A DNA stretch of 60,687 bases from Acinetobacter brisouii (GCF_008993995.1 NZ_BKNN01000011.1:1-60687), one strand, 5' to 3'; positions 1-8,348 are shown, counted from the first letter of the stretch. Notes: generated by a model from the sequence alone, not told the origin. Program-made: numbers and translations.

Positions 1-264
1 TAAGCACTTGATGGGTAAGGCTTTAGATGCAGAAGAAAGATTACATGTCTGTTTTACAATTAATGCCAGCATAATCAGTGTAAAACATTTTGCATGTGAC
101 TTGTTCCACTTTAGATATTTGTTTAAGCTGAGATGTAACTCATTGAAATGTGTCATCATATTCGTCGTAAGAAAACAAGTATTATGCCATTATTTCAATG
201 AGTTATCTTTTTTTGTCGTGTACAAAGAATTTACCCGAATGTTTTGAGAATAAAAATCTAAAAA

Positions 265-483
265 CTAACTTTCGATCACTTTGTAAATTTTACGACTTGC
301 TTCACTTTGAAATAAAAGTTCAATGGTTGGTAAAATCCGTTCACCGTAGATTTCAATAAAATCAACTTTTTGCTCTAAGGAATAATCATCACCATGTTCA
401 CCATCGGCCAATTCTTTTAACACTGCTTTCGCCATGTGATGCACATCAAATTGATCCTTGACATGAATATGAATCGTTCTCAT
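265..483 (-). CDS. Small conserved-looking hypothetical protein (72 aa)
   Basis: A 72-residue acidic, cytosolic-looking protein with no signal peptide or membrane segment. It has several His residues near the N-terminus (HIHVKDQFDVHH) and a C-terminal half rich in Ile/Leu/Glu. I do not recognise a family. It lies 123 bp downstream of cobS on the same strand, and that gap shows no clear terminator, so it could be the tail of the cob operon or an independent unit. The frame is open with an ATG start and an A/T-rich upstream region containing GATTGA rather than a strong ribosome-binding site. The first 264 bases of the window hold no gene I can support. Confidence 0.6.
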   Translation of the reverse strand: MRTIHIHVKDQFDVHHMAKAVLKELADGEHGDDYSLEQKVDFIEIYGERILPTIELLFQSEASRKIYKVIES

Positions 484-606
484 TGTTCAATCCCTCATCC
501 TGATTGATGATTTTTTATACCATATTTTTTACAAATGAGAATTTTTTTTAATTGTTAAAATTTTTCGCATTGTGCTGATTTTGTAAGTATCTTCAGCATA
601 CGAGCG

Positions 607-1359
607 TTATACAAAATATACGGAAGATAAAATGGCAGCACTAACTAAGCAAATACATTCAGAAATTTCAATACTCGCGCCTATTGTATCTCCAGTGATA
701 CCACCTAAACGGCGTACAAATAGATGACGTAAGTAAAATAAAGTACAACAAAAAATGAGTACGACCACGGCGATACGATCATTAAACATAGCAGCGGAAG
801 CAAGACCCACAACTAAAATTGACCATAATATTTTACGTGGTAAATATTCAAGTAGCCCAGATCCCAGACCTTTTTGTCGAACATATTGGCAAGTTAAAAA
901 TAAAAATAAAACTGCAAAACGCCCCAACACAGGCAATACAATCAACCAATATAATTGTCGGGTCTGTAATAGCGTTTCTAATGCAACACATTTGAGCAAT
1001 AAGACTAAAACCAAACTCAGAACACCAATTGGCCCACATTGTGGATCTTTCATAATGGTCAGTGTTCGCTCACGATCACCATACCCTCCAACCCAAGCAT
1101 CGGCAGTATCGGCTAGACCATCAAGGTGCAAACCACCCGTCAACCCTACCCAAATACTCACCACCAAACCACTTATCAACAAAGTTGAACTATGTAAACT
1201 CAATAATCCCCAAGCCAAAAAATACAATAAGCCCCCCAACAAGCCTCCAATCACAGGATAAAAAATGAGTGAATAGGCATTTTGCTGAGGCGTCGGCAAG
1301 GATTTTAACTGAATAGGAAAGATCGTTAAAAACTGTAAGGCAATCCAGAATGGCATCAT
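607..1359 (-). CDS. cobS: Adenosylcobinamide-GDP ribazoletransferase (cobalamin synthase)
   Basis: An integral inner-membrane enzyme that joins adenosylcobinamide-GDP to alpha-ribazole (or its phosphate), completing the lower loop of cobalamin. The 250-residue length is normal for CobS. The family signature LHLDGLADTADAW sits at about residues 77-89 and carries the conserved Asp residues. The rest is a series of hydrophobic segments consistent with several membrane helices. Its ATG overlaps the cobC stop in an ATGA, so it is translationally coupled as the last gene of the cobU-cobT-cobC-cobS run. Confidence 0.93.
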   Translation of the reverse strand: MMPFWIALQFLTIFPIQLKSLPTPQQNAYSLIFYPVIGGLLGGLLYFLAWGLLSLHSSTLLISGLVVSIWVGLTGGLHLDGLADTADAWVGGYGDRERTLTIMKDPQCGPIGVLSLVLVLLLKCVALETLLQTRQLYWLIVLPVLGRFAVLFLFLTCQYVRQKGLGSGLLEYLPRKILWSILVVGLASAAMFNDRIAVVVLIFCCTLFYLRHLFVRRLGGITGDTIGASIEISECICLVSAAILSSVYFV

Positions 1360-1952
1360 TCTTGAATCTCTTGAAGCTGTAGCTTGCTTGAAACACTAAA
1401 TCTGATCATATGGGCTAACTCTGCTGGCATGCTGAGCAGCTGATTGAGCGCGTGTTGACGAGCAATACAGCGTAACCACTTAATCACACCGCCATGACTA
1501 ATCAACAGAACGCTATGCCATTTTTGCTGCTCAGCCTGTGTGATCAACTGATGTAGTCCCAACTCTAAGCGCTGTTGAAACTGTAATAAATTTTCACCTT
1601 GTGGTGCGGCATATTGGGAGGGATCTTGCCAAAACTGACCCAATAATTCTGGTTCAGTTTCATGGATATGCTGCACGGTTTTTCCTTCCCAGCGACCAAA
1701 ATAAAGTTCTTTAAATTCAGGCATCTCGATCAAAGGACAGCCCAACTGTTGCTGAATTTTCTGTGCAAATAAAGAACAACGCTGTAATGGTGAGCTGACA
1801 ATAACATCCCAAACAGAATGCTCTTTAAGATGTTGATCTATGGTATTTTGCATCTGCTGCCAACCCTGCAAGGTAAGCGCATCATCCAAATGCCCTCGCA
1901 AGGTATGTCCTTGCTCAGTTTGACCATGCCTTAACACATCCAGTTGCAACAT
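1356..1952 (-). CDS. cobC: Alpha-ribazole phosphatase-type histidine phosphatase
   Basis: A histidine-phosphatase superfamily member of 198 residues. The phosphorylated-His motif RHGQT is at residues 8-12, and the second catalytic His is in LISHGG near residue 153. In cobalamin biosynthesis CobC removes phosphate from alpha-ribazole-5'-phosphate or adenosylcobalamin-5'-phosphate. The family alone cannot be told apart from other small phosphoglycerate-mutase-like phosphatases. The assignment rests on its position directly between cobT (adjacent, no gap) and cobS (4-bp overlap). Confidence 0.85.
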   Translation of the reverse strand: MLQLDVLRHGQTEQGHTLRGHLDDALTLQGWQQMQNTIDQHLKEHSVWDVIVSSPLQRCSLFAQKIQQQLGCPLIEMPEFKELYFGRWEGKTVQHIHETEPELLGQFWQDPSQYAAPQGENLLQFQQRLELGLHQLITQAEQQKWHSVLLISHGGVIKWLRCIARQHALNQLLSMPAELAHMIRFSVSSKLQLQEIQE

Positions 1953-3005
1953 CTATTGCTTTTCACCTATCACGTCAGCTTGCTGAAAAGTTGCCATTTC
2001 ATTATGTAATGCACATGCCATTTTCAAAATTCCCACGGCAACACCTGCACCACTCCCTTCACCTAAACGCAGGTTGAGCTGTAAGAGCGGTTGTGCATGA
2101 AGTTCTTTTAAAATACGACGATGCCCATATTCGGCAGATTGGTGTCCAAATAACATCCATGCGCGTACTTTGGGCTGAATTTGTACGGCAATTAATGCCG
2201 CCACAGAACTAATAAAACCATCTATCAGCATTGGAATCCCAACTTGCGCACAATGTAAATATGCACCAACCATTGCAGCAATTTCAAAACCACCCACTGC
2301 TGCTAAAATTTTGATCGGATCACCATCTACATGAGGACGGTGTAATTCTATAGCACGTTGGATCACCTGTTTCTTATGCTGTAACTTGGCATGATCAATT
2401 CCCGTACCAACGCCTGTCAGCACATCAGCCGATTCATTCAAAATTAAACATGCCAAAGCTGATGCTGAACAGGTATTGCCAATGCCCATTTCCCCTGCAA
2501 TAAATAAATTGCTCTTGTGTTCGGCAGCCTGATCTACACTATTTTTACCAATCGTCATCGCAGCAATACACTGCGGCTCAGTCATTGCCACCGTTTCTAC
2601 AAAATTTTGTGTTCCTGAAGCGATTGGATGTTGCTGTACCCCTTGATAATCATAAGCTTCCCCCACTGTGCCACAGTCAATTACTTGCAGGTGTGCATGA
2701 TATTGCTTTGCAATCACACTAATGGATGCACCACCTGTAGTAAAATTATGTAGCATTTGACGAGTCACAGCTTGCGGATACGCTGAAATATTTTCCTGCA
2801 TCACACCATGATCACCTGCAAACAAACTGATCCAAAGATGATCTACATTGGGCTGCTCAGTACGTTGTAAGCCTGCGAGTGTAATTGCGATTTCTTCTAA
2901 GTCACCCAAAGCACCTGTTGGTTTTGTGAGTTGAGCTTGTCGTTCTGTTGCTTTTTCTTGTGATACATGATCTAAATGGCGACAAGGCAATAACCACCAA
3001 CTCAT
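1953..3005 (-). CDS. cobT: Nicotinate-nucleotide--dimethylbenzimidazole phosphoribosyltransferase
   Basis: Transfers phosphoribose from nicotinate mononucleotide to 5,6-dimethylbenzimidazole, giving alpha-ribazole-phosphate for the cobalamin lower ligand. The frame is open 20 codons further upstream, but that part lies inside cobU. The ATG at 3005 gives MSWWLLP and 350 residues, the usual CobT length, and overlaps the cobU stop as TAATG. Family features visible are the LTKPTGALGDLE segment near residue 30, the central GEMGIGNT loop, and GEGSGAG near the C-terminus, which contains the catalytic Glu of the family. Confidence 0.93.
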   Translation of the reverse strand: MSWWLLPCRHLDHVSQEKATERQAQLTKPTGALGDLEEIAITLAGLQRTEQPNVDHLWISLFAGDHGVMQENISAYPQAVTRQMLHNFTTGGASISVIAKQYHAHLQVIDCGTVGEAYDYQGVQQHPIASGTQNFVETVAMTEPQCIAAMTIGKNSVDQAAEHKSNLFIAGEMGIGNTCSASALACLILNESADVLTGVGTGIDHAKLQHKKQVIQRAIELHRPHVDGDPIKILAAVGGFEIAAMVGAYLHCAQVGIPMLIDGFISSVAALIAVQIQPKVRAWMLFGHQSAEYGHRRILKELHAQPLLQLNLRLGEGSGAGVAVGILKMACALHNEMATFQQADVIGEKQ

Positions 3006-3529
3006 TATTCTACTCCTTTTAGTTGCATCGGAAATCCAGCAATGCAAAACACCACATGCTGGCACACTTGCCCCAAAGCCTGATGTAAACGTCCCGACTC
3101 ATCCACAAAACGGCGCGTAATTTCACCCAATGGGATCACCCCAAGCCCCGTTTCATTACTTACCATGATGATTTCCGATTTTAATTTTGGTAATAATTCT
3201 AATAATTTCAAACATTCACGCCCCTGTAAATCAGGATCACTGGCCAATAGTAAATTACTCATCCAAATGGTTAAACAATCAACTAAGATAACCTGATGTT
3301 CCTGATCCAGTGCTGCAAGGCGGTCTGCCAAATAAATCGGCTCTTCAACCAATTGCCAGACATTTTGACAACGCTGCTGTTGATGATGAGCAATTCGCTG
3401 TGCCATTTCGTCATCAACTGCCTGCGCTGTTGCAATATAAATACGTGGTTTTTGTGTGTTTAATGCAAGTTGTTCTGCATAGCGGCTCTTTCCAGAACGT
3501 GCCCCACCCAAAACCAAATGCGATATCAT
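3005..3529 (-). CDS. cobU: Adenosylcobinamide kinase / adenosylcobinamide-phosphate guanylyltransferase
   Basis: A bifunctional enzyme of cobinamide salvage that phosphorylates adenosylcobinamide and then transfers GMP to it. The 174 residues begin with the P-loop GGARSGKS (about residues 8-15). A His-rich stretch (RIAHHQQQR, about residue 46 onward) holds the His that is guanylylated in characterised CobU proteins. The VSNETGLGVIPLGE segment is also typical. It overlaps cobT by one base at a shared stop/start. No corrin-ring genes are present, which points to salvage of cobinamide. Confidence 0.93.
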   Translation of the reverse strand: MISHLVLGGARSGKSRYAEQLALNTQKPRIYIATAQAVDDEMAQRIAHHQQQRCQNVWQLVEEPIYLADRLAALDQEHQVILVDCLTIWMSNLLLASDPDLQGRECLKLLELLPKLKSEIIMVSNETGLGVIPLGEITRRFVDESGRLHQALGQVCQHVVFCIAGFPMQLKGVE

Positions 3530-3535
3530 GTCAGA

Positions 3536-4165
3536 CTAACCTAAATAAAACCGATGATGGACACTCAACTGCCCTTGCAACTGACGTGCCTGATACGAAC
3601 CAAACGTTAAATGTTGAAATTTAACTGTCCATACTTGAGTTGTTGTTTGATGAATTTGTTCTAAAATAGTATCAGCAGCAAATTCATCACGATATAAGCC
3701 CAAAGTCACATGTGGACAATAAATCATAGCATCAATTTCTTTGGCAACAGGCCAAAAACAGCGCCTTAACTGCAATAAAATATTATTTTCATCAATCACT
3801 TCCACAAATAAAGCACTTTGGAAGCTGCGAACTTTACCCAATTTTAATTCAAAACTGGATAATTTTAATTGTTCTAATAGCTGCATTTGTTGCTGGAGTT
3901 GCCGTTCATGAAAATGATCTGACAAATGCTGTAAATGAAATGGCGCTTGCCAAAAACCACACACAAATAACGTAATATGCCATTGGCGATGATTTGGCAT
4001 ATAAAGATAAGGTTCAAACTGCTGCTGTAAATCTTTTAGATACTGACCACAAGCACTATCCTCTATCTCTAAATACCAAAGGGAAAATTGATCGCGTCCT
4101 TTATGCCAATCTGAATAATCTGCATCCAAGCTTGCAAATGTGTGGCTATTGGGCTGTAAAAACAT
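3536..4165 (-). CDS. 2H phosphoesterase superfamily protein (2'-5' RNA ligase-like)
   Basis: A 209-residue protein with two H-x-T-x repeats, HITLFV in the first half and HVTLGLY near residue 170. This pair is the catalytic signature of 2H phosphoesterases (LigT, cyclic phosphodiesterases). The family hydrolyses or ligates 2',5' or cyclic phosphodiesters, but the substrate here is unknown. It lies 6 bp upstream of cobU and 2 bp after the zinc-ribbon-like gene, so it is probably co-transcribed with the cobalamin genes. Whether it acts in cobalamin metabolism is only inference. Confidence 0.72.
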   Translation of the reverse strand: MFLQPNSHTFASLDADYSDWHKGRDQFSLWYLEIEDSACGQYLKDLQQQFEPYLYMPNHRQWHITLFVCGFWQAPFHLQHLSDHFHERQLQQQMQLLEQLKLSSFELKLGKVRSFQSALFVEVIDENNILLQLRRCFWPVAKEIDAMIYCPHVTLGLYRDEFAADTILEQIHQTTTQVWTVKFQHLTFGSYQARQLQGQLSVHHRFYLG

Positions 4166-4167
4166 GA

Positions 4168-4446
4168 CTAGAACTGAGCAATTCCTACATAGCGATATAA
4201 ATCAGCAACACCGAGTTCCATTTGGTAAATGATAAAATGCTCAGCCTGAGCCTGTGTAATTTCATTAAAAATATTCAATTCTTGAGCATGAATTTCATCG
4301 ACAGAATGTGCCAAGCGCCCTTCAAATTCATCTGCAATATATTCAAAACCCAAGTCCATCGCAATAAAAGCGGTATGCTGACAGGGTTGTAAATACTGCT
4401 CTTCATCCCAGTTTAATACGGCATGTTGACAATAGGGGCAAATCAT
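4168..4446 (-). CDS. Hypothetical protein with N-terminal zinc-ribbon-like Cys motif
   Basis: The shorter start (MICPYCQHAV, 92 aa) was chosen because GGGGTGAG lies about 10 bases upstream. The frame is also open from an ATG at 4488, which has no visible ribosome-binding site and would add 14 residues. Cys residues in CPYC and a later PCQH could bind one zinc. The rest is acidic and helical-looking (DEIHAQELNIFNEITQAQAEH). I do not recognise a family. It is the first gene of the run that continues into the 2H phosphoesterase and cobU-T-C-S, so the operon promoter should lie in the 4447-4605 region. Confidence 0.6.
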   Translation of the reverse strand: MICPYCQHAVLNWDEEQYLQPCQHTAFIAMDLGFEYIADEFEGRLAHSVDEIHAQELNIFNEITQAQAEHFIIYQMELGVADLYRYVGIAQF

Positions 4447-4562
4447 ATTGGTTTGCTCACCCCGAATTTGAATGAGTTGGTAATTCATAAAATATCAATT
4501 TTTTGCGGTAGCATAGTTTAAAATATTTTAAGATAAATAGCATTGAATGCTTTGAAATTGGT

Positions 4563-4596
4563 TATAATTTTATCAAAAGAATGGAATATCTTTTAA
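4563..4596 (+). promoter_or_regulatory. Likely -10 element and ribosome-binding site for the HD-domain gene
   Basis: A perfect TATAAT stands at 4563-4568, 38 bp before the ATG at 4606, followed by AAGGA at about 4592-4596 with normal spacing to the start. No good -35 is visible at 17 bp, only GCATTG-like or TTGAAT-like sequence nearby. The region separates this gene from the divergent cob operon. Confidence 0.4.
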
Positions 4597-4605
4597 GGAA
4601 TCAAC

Positions 4606-5031
4606 ATGGCAACTTTAGACAAAGCCATCACATTTGCAACACGCAAACATACAGGACAAGTTGACAAAGCTGGGCAACCTTACATTTTACACCCTCTGCG
4701 TCTCATGTTGAAAATGAAACATGAAACTCAGCAAATTGTCGCCGTATTACATGATGTCCTTGAAGATACCGATGCAACCATTGTGGATCTAATCTCTTTA
4801 GGGTTTTCTCAAGATGTCATAGATGCTGTCTGTGCCCTCACCAAAAAAGAAGGTGAAAGCCGAATTGAAGCGGCATGGCGTGCCGTTAAAAACCCAATTG
4901 CACGCGAAGTCAAACTTGCCGATGTTGCTGACAATATGGACATTAGCCGTATTACCCATCCGACTGAACGCGACTTTTTACGTTTAAAAGAATATCAACA
5001 AGTTCAGGAAATCCTGAAACACGGTATTTAA
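4606..5031 (+). CDS. HD-domain protein, small alarmone hydrolase-like
   Basis: A 141-residue single-domain protein resembling the hydrolase domain of RelA/SpoT proteins and metazoan Mesh1. Visible motifs are ARKHTGQVDKAGQPYILHPLR near residue 12, the metal-binding HDVLEDTDAT near residue 48, and KLADVADNMDISR near residue 105. Such stand-alone domains hydrolyse (p)ppGpp or related nucleotides such as NADPH, and which one applies cannot be read from the sequence. There is no synthetase or TGS/ACT domain. The gene stands 64 bp upstream of the LysR gene on the same strand. Confidence 0.8.
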   Translation: MATLDKAITFATRKHTGQVDKAGQPYILHPLRLMLKMKHETQQIVAVLHDVLEDTDATIVDLISLGFSQDVIDAVCALTKKEGESRIEAAWRAVKNPIAREVKLADVADNMDISRITHPTERDFLRLKEYQQVQEILKHGI

Positions 5032-5095
5032 AACTTGTATCTGTTTATAAGAACGTATATTTTTTAGAGAATTTATCTCTCAGGTCAGCTCTGTA

Positions 5096-6013
5096 ATGCT
5101 CAGCGATTTAGACGATTTTTATTGTTTTGCTTTAGTTGTTGAACACGGTGGTTTTAGTGCCGCAGAACGTGCAACCGATATTCCAAAATCCAAATTAAGT
5201 CGCCGTGTATACAACCTCGAAGAGCGTTTAGGTGTTCGACTGATTCAGCGTAGTTCACGACATTTTGCTGTCACTGATATTGGCATGAACATTTACCGCC
5301 ATGCTCAAGTGATGATGAATGCTGCGCAGGCTGCTCATGATCTGATTGATCATTTAAGCGTTGAACCACGAGGAATTGTCAAAGTCAGTGTACCTGTTTC
5401 TGTTGCACAAAATGAATTTTCAAAAATACTGCCTAATTTTCTCAAACTCTATCCAGAGATTCGTCTACAGTTAATCGTTAGTAATCGTCGGGTAGATGTG
5501 ATTAATGAAGGTGTCGATGTTGCCTTACGCGTGCGATCTAAAATTGATGATGACCCCGGTCTGATCGTTCGAAAATTTGACCGACATGAACAGCATTTAT
5601 TTGCCAGTCAAGCTTACCTGAATCAATATGGCGACCTGAAAACACCCGATGATTTGGCACATCATAAAGTCCTCAGTATGGTGGATGAACATGCCGATCA
5701 ATTTATGATTTTACATAATCAACAAAATCAACCCAGTAAGATTAAAATCAATCCAACAGTCATGGGTTCTGACTTAATGTTACTCTGCCAATTGGCTCGC
5801 CAAAATTGTGGAATTGCACTACTCCCAGATTCTATTACTGCGGACTATATTCAAACAGGCGAATTGGTGCGTGTTTTACCTGAGTGGAAAGCACCACATG
5901 GTATCTTGCATGCTGTTTATCCTTCTCGTCGTGGAATCTTGCCTGCCGTAAGAGTCTTTATCGACTACCTTGTTGAACATCTCAAATCAAATGATGATCT
6001 TGAACACTTCTGA
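5096..6013 (+). CDS. LysR-family transcriptional regulator
   Basis: A 305-residue protein of normal LysR length. The N-terminal winged helix-turn-helix (FALVVEHGGFSAAERATDIPKSKLSRRVYNLEERLGVRLIQRSSR) is followed by a periplasmic-binding-protein-like effector domain with the usual GxVxVSVPVS opening near residue 100. It resembles the DsdC/CrgA-like subgroup, whose members often regulate a neighbouring oxidoreductase, but no such target is adjacent. Its neighbours are the HD-domain gene upstream and the RcnB-like gene 254 bp downstream, so the target is unknown. Confidence 0.85.
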   Translation: MLSDLDDFYCFALVVEHGGFSAAERATDIPKSKLSRRVYNLEERLGVRLIQRSSRHFAVTDIGMNIYRHAQVMMNAAQAAHDLIDHLSVEPRGIVKVSVPVSVAQNEFSKILPNFLKLYPEIRLQLIVSNRRVDVINEGVDVALRVRSKIDDDPGLIVRKFDRHEQHLFASQAYLNQYGDLKTPDDLAHHKVLSMVDEHADQFMILHNQQNQPSKIKINPTVMGSDLMLLCQLARQNCGIALLPDSITADYIQTGELVRVLPEWKAPHGILHAVYPSRRGILPAVRVFIDYLVEHLKSNDDLEHF

Positions 6014-6267
6014 GCAATATAGGCTTACAGCAAATATATTGAACTTTAATATAATGTTGCCAGATCTTCATTATTTACACTTAATATCTTGATAAATTAG
6101 CCACATATAAAGTATCGGATACACTTTTATATCTGAATAGAAGATTTGGATTGAGATATAAAGTGCATGATTAAGATGATATTTTCAAAATAAAGATGAA
6201 TATCGCTTAGGCGCATTATTTTTATTCATGATAAATACACAAACAAAATGAAATGAGGAGAACTCTT

Positions 6268-6708
6268 GTGAAAACCCAATTGATGGCAATCACACTGACA
6301 ATTACTACAGCATTATCTGCAGGCGCTGCTTTTGCAAACCCAAATGATGATCATCGTGGCGGTCCACAGCAACAGCAACCGAATAATCATCGTGGTGGTC
6401 AACAAGGCCCTCAAAACAATAATCGTCATGATGAACCTCAACAACGTGGTCAAGACAATCATGCTCCACGTTATCAGCAAAGTCCGCAAGCATATCGCCA
6501 TGATATGCCTCGTCCAGGTCAAGAATGGCGTAAAGGCGGTCGTGTCCCAGCAAAATTCCGTGGCGCAAGCTACCAAGTGAATGACTGGCGTTCTCGTGAC
6601 CTTCCTGCTCCACCACGTGGACACCGTTGGGTTCGCGTAAATGGTGACTATGTTCTTGTTGCTGTTGCAACAGGTGTCATCGCACAAATCTTACTTGGCG
6701 GTCACTAA
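6268..6708 (+). CDS. RcnB-family periplasmic protein
   Basis: A 146-residue secreted protein. The start is placed at a GTG (6268) because AGGAG lies 7-8 bases upstream. An ATG at 6253 would sit on top of that site. A signal peptide ends at AFA-NP, about residue 23. The mature N-terminal half is low complexity, rich in His, Gln, Asn, Gly and Arg. The C-terminal half matches the RcnB pattern: GGRVPAKFRG, then W, then PPRGHRWVRVNGDYVLV and a hydrophobic end. RcnB influences Ni/Co homeostasis in E. coli. A metal role here is suggested by the His-rich linker but not shown. Confidence 0.75.
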   Translation: MKTQLMAITLTITTALSAGAAFANPNDDHRGGPQQQQPNNHRGGQQGPQNNNRHDEPQQRGQDNHAPRYQQSPQAYRHDMPRPGQEWRKGGRVPAKFRGASYQVNDWRSRDLPAPPRGHRWVRVNGDYVLVAVATGVIAQILLGGH

Positions 6709-6716
6709 GTTCTAAA

Positions 6717-6748
6717 AAAGAAAGCACCTTTCATAAGGTGCTTTCTTT
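6717..6748. terminator. Bidirectional intrinsic terminator
   Basis: A 14-bp perfect stem (core AAAGCACCTT / AAGGTGCTTT) with a TCAT loop. It has A-rich sequence on the left and CTTTATT on the right, so it can stop both the RcnB-like gene and the convergent SRAP gene, whose stop codon it overlaps. Confidence 0.85.
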
Positions 6749-7406
6749 ATTCAAACATGTTCAATTGTGGAGATAACTTGATCATTTTTTCTTTCGGGAC
6801 ATGCTGACAGACAAACTCCTCTACAGGAAAGCCTTCCACAAAAGGTTGAATATTTGGATTTTTCCAATTCAACCACGCTTGTAAATGTTGCTGAGGAATG
6901 ACGATCACTGAACGTTTTACATCGCCAGGTTCATGAAAATCCCTCATCATTGGATGATCTATCGCGTCCATAGTCAACATTGAAGCAGAACGAATAATCT
7001 GTTGATCTATTTTTGCGATTTCATATAAAGCAGCAATAAAAAAAGCACGACCATCTTGACGTCGTACACCCCAGCGCTGTGGCTTATTTTCAATATATTT
7101 GCTTTCATAAAATTCGGTGACAGGAATCACACCAAATTTATATTTAAGCGCTGAAGCCTGAAAACTGGGTTTTTGTAGAATAGTTTCATGTCGAGCATTA
7201 TAGGTACGCTTTGCAATACCCAAATCTGTTGCCCATTTAGGAACTAAACCAAACATCACTTCACGCCACTCCATTTGCTGCTCAGCTTGGAACAGTAAAG
7301 GACACATTCCCATAGGATAAACTTCATCCGCATAAGAAAAACCGATATTGGGTAGATGTAATTGCTGTAACTGCAATAAAGTTAAAGGCTTAAAATTAGC
7401 ACACAT
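6747..7406 (-). CDS. SOS response-associated peptidase (SRAP, YedK/HMCES family)
   Basis: SRAP proteins shield abasic sites in single-stranded DNA by forming a thiazolidine crosslink through Cys2. That chemistry fixes the start. The frame is open nine codons further upstream, but the ATG at 7406 gives MCANF with Cys at position 2. The 219 residues include the conserved Asn in TYNARHETI, the active-site Glu in VTEFYES, and the late His in DFHEPGDVKRSVIVI. It converges on the RcnB-like gene with a shared terminator. No LexA box was recognised upstream. Confidence 0.88.
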   Translation of the reverse strand: MCANFKPLTLLQLQQLHLPNIGFSYADEVYPMGMCPLLFQAEQQMEWREVMFGLVPKWATDLGIAKRTYNARHETILQKPSFQASALKYKFGVIPVTEFYESKYIENKPQRWGVRRQDGRAFFIAALYEIAKIDQQIIRSASMLTMDAIDHPMMRDFHEPGDVKRSVIVIPQQHLQAWLNWKNPNIQPFVEGFPVEEFVCQHVPKEKMIKLSPQLNMFE

Positions 7407-7526
7407 CTTTATGTCAAAAAAATTTATGCTCACTTCTGATTATCAACTAAAAATGTGTATTTTTCTAACTAACTATCATCCAAATCAATTCGATATGAGC
7501 GGCTAAGTACAATGCTGACAGTAAAC

Positions 7527-8015
7527 CTATGTTATCGAAGAATTGGAAATCGCCACGACAAAACTTATTTCTACCGCAGCATTTTTGGGTAATTGACTGA
7601 CCCCAACCGATGTCCGTGTATGTTTGCCTACATTTAAACCAAAAACTTCATATAGAATCTCAGAAGCGCCATCTGCAACTTCACTTTGTTGAGTAAAGTC
7701 AGCGGCAGAATGAACAAAAATATTCACCTGCAAAATCTTTTGAATAATTTTCAAGCAACCATAATGCTGTTTTAATATCGCCAAAGCACGCATAGTGCTA
7801 ATACGTGCAGCAAGTTGTGCTTGAATAAGATTCACCTCTTGCCCAACTTTCCCTGTAACCTGAACAACATCACCTACTCGAGGAATTTGCCCACTTATAT
7901 AAGCCAAACCCTGATGTTCGATGAGCGAAGTATATTTACCGCCAATTTTAATTTCAGAGAAATCAAACCCCAGTTTTTCAGCAGCCTGATTAAAACAAAT
8001 ATCACAATCAATCAT
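7527..8015 (-). CDS. RidA (YjgF/YER057c/UK114) family protein
   Basis: A 162-residue member of the Rid superfamily, which hydrolyses reactive enamines/imines made by PLP enzymes. It is longer than canonical RidA (about 128 aa) by an N-terminal extension, so it belongs to another Rid subfamily. The Arg needed for deaminase activity in RidA appears to be present in HTRTSVGVSQLP, followed by the conserved LPKNAAVEISFVVA strand. It is read divergently from the mesX locus and is separated from it by 412 bp. Confidence 0.82.
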   Translation of the reverse strand: MIDCDICFNQAAEKLGFDFSEIKIGGKYTSLIEHQGLAYISGQIPRVGDVVQVTGKVGQEVNLIQAQLAARISTMRALAILKQHYGCLKIIQKILQVNIFVHSAADFTQQSEVADGASEILYEVFGLNVGKHTRTSVGVSQLPKNAAVEISFVVAISNSSIT

Positions 8016-8309
8016 TTAAATTATCCTTATAAAACATTATTTTATACTTTAATTTTAGCCAAAATAGATCAATACTGAACCCTAAAGATTCATCTCGACT
8101 GTTATTTTGACTATACCCTGAAAATTATTTTTATAGCGAATTTTCGATATATCAGACTGGAAGACAAACTGAGAAATATTCATTTTTATTTGATACCAAT
8201 GCTATTGGATCATCTTTTGATTTGCTGTATTCTTGATCTGCATCGGTTGATTTATCATCAAAACACCATATCATCGCATTTCTATAAAATCCCCTCCAAT
8301 TTCCAATAA

Positions 8310-8343
8310 TGAATTTCACTCACTTTTTATTGAATTAATATCA
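8310..8343 (+). promoter_or_regulatory. Two MetR-like boxes upstream of mesX-mesD
   Basis: Two matches to the MetR recognition pattern TGAA-N5-TTCA, each with 7 of 8 conserved bases. They are TGAATTTCACTCA at 8310-8322 and TGAATTAATATCA at 8331-8343. Their centres are 21 bp apart, two helical turns. They lie about 25-60 bp upstream of a possible -10 (TATAAA, 8368-8373) that has only a poor -35, as expected for an activator-dependent promoter. A MetR gene with a perfect box is present at 47874-48794. The 412-bp gap (8016-8427) shows no coding potential. Confidence 0.45.
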
Positions 8344-8348
8344 TTTTT

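Noticed and set aside
8-247. 79-codon open frame at the left edge
   Set aside because: No ribosome-binding site, unusual Cys/Phe-rich composition, no recognisable motif; most likely chance.
755-1261. Long open frame antisense to cobS
   Set aside because: Shadow of a hydrophobic protein gene; composition (Thr/Pro/Lys-rich) and lack of start signals do not support a gene.
1953-3065. Longer cobT beginning inside cobU
   Set aside because: The extra 20 residues are not CobT-like, and the TAATG overlap at 3005 is the natural coupled start.
4447-4605. Cobalamin riboswitch before the cob operon
   Set aside because: The gap is under 160 bp and is A/T-rich; no B12-box-like conserved core was recognised.
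6305-6687. Antisense frames over the RcnB-like gene rich in His and Asp
   Set aside because: By-product of the low-complexity linker; no start or ribosome-binding site.
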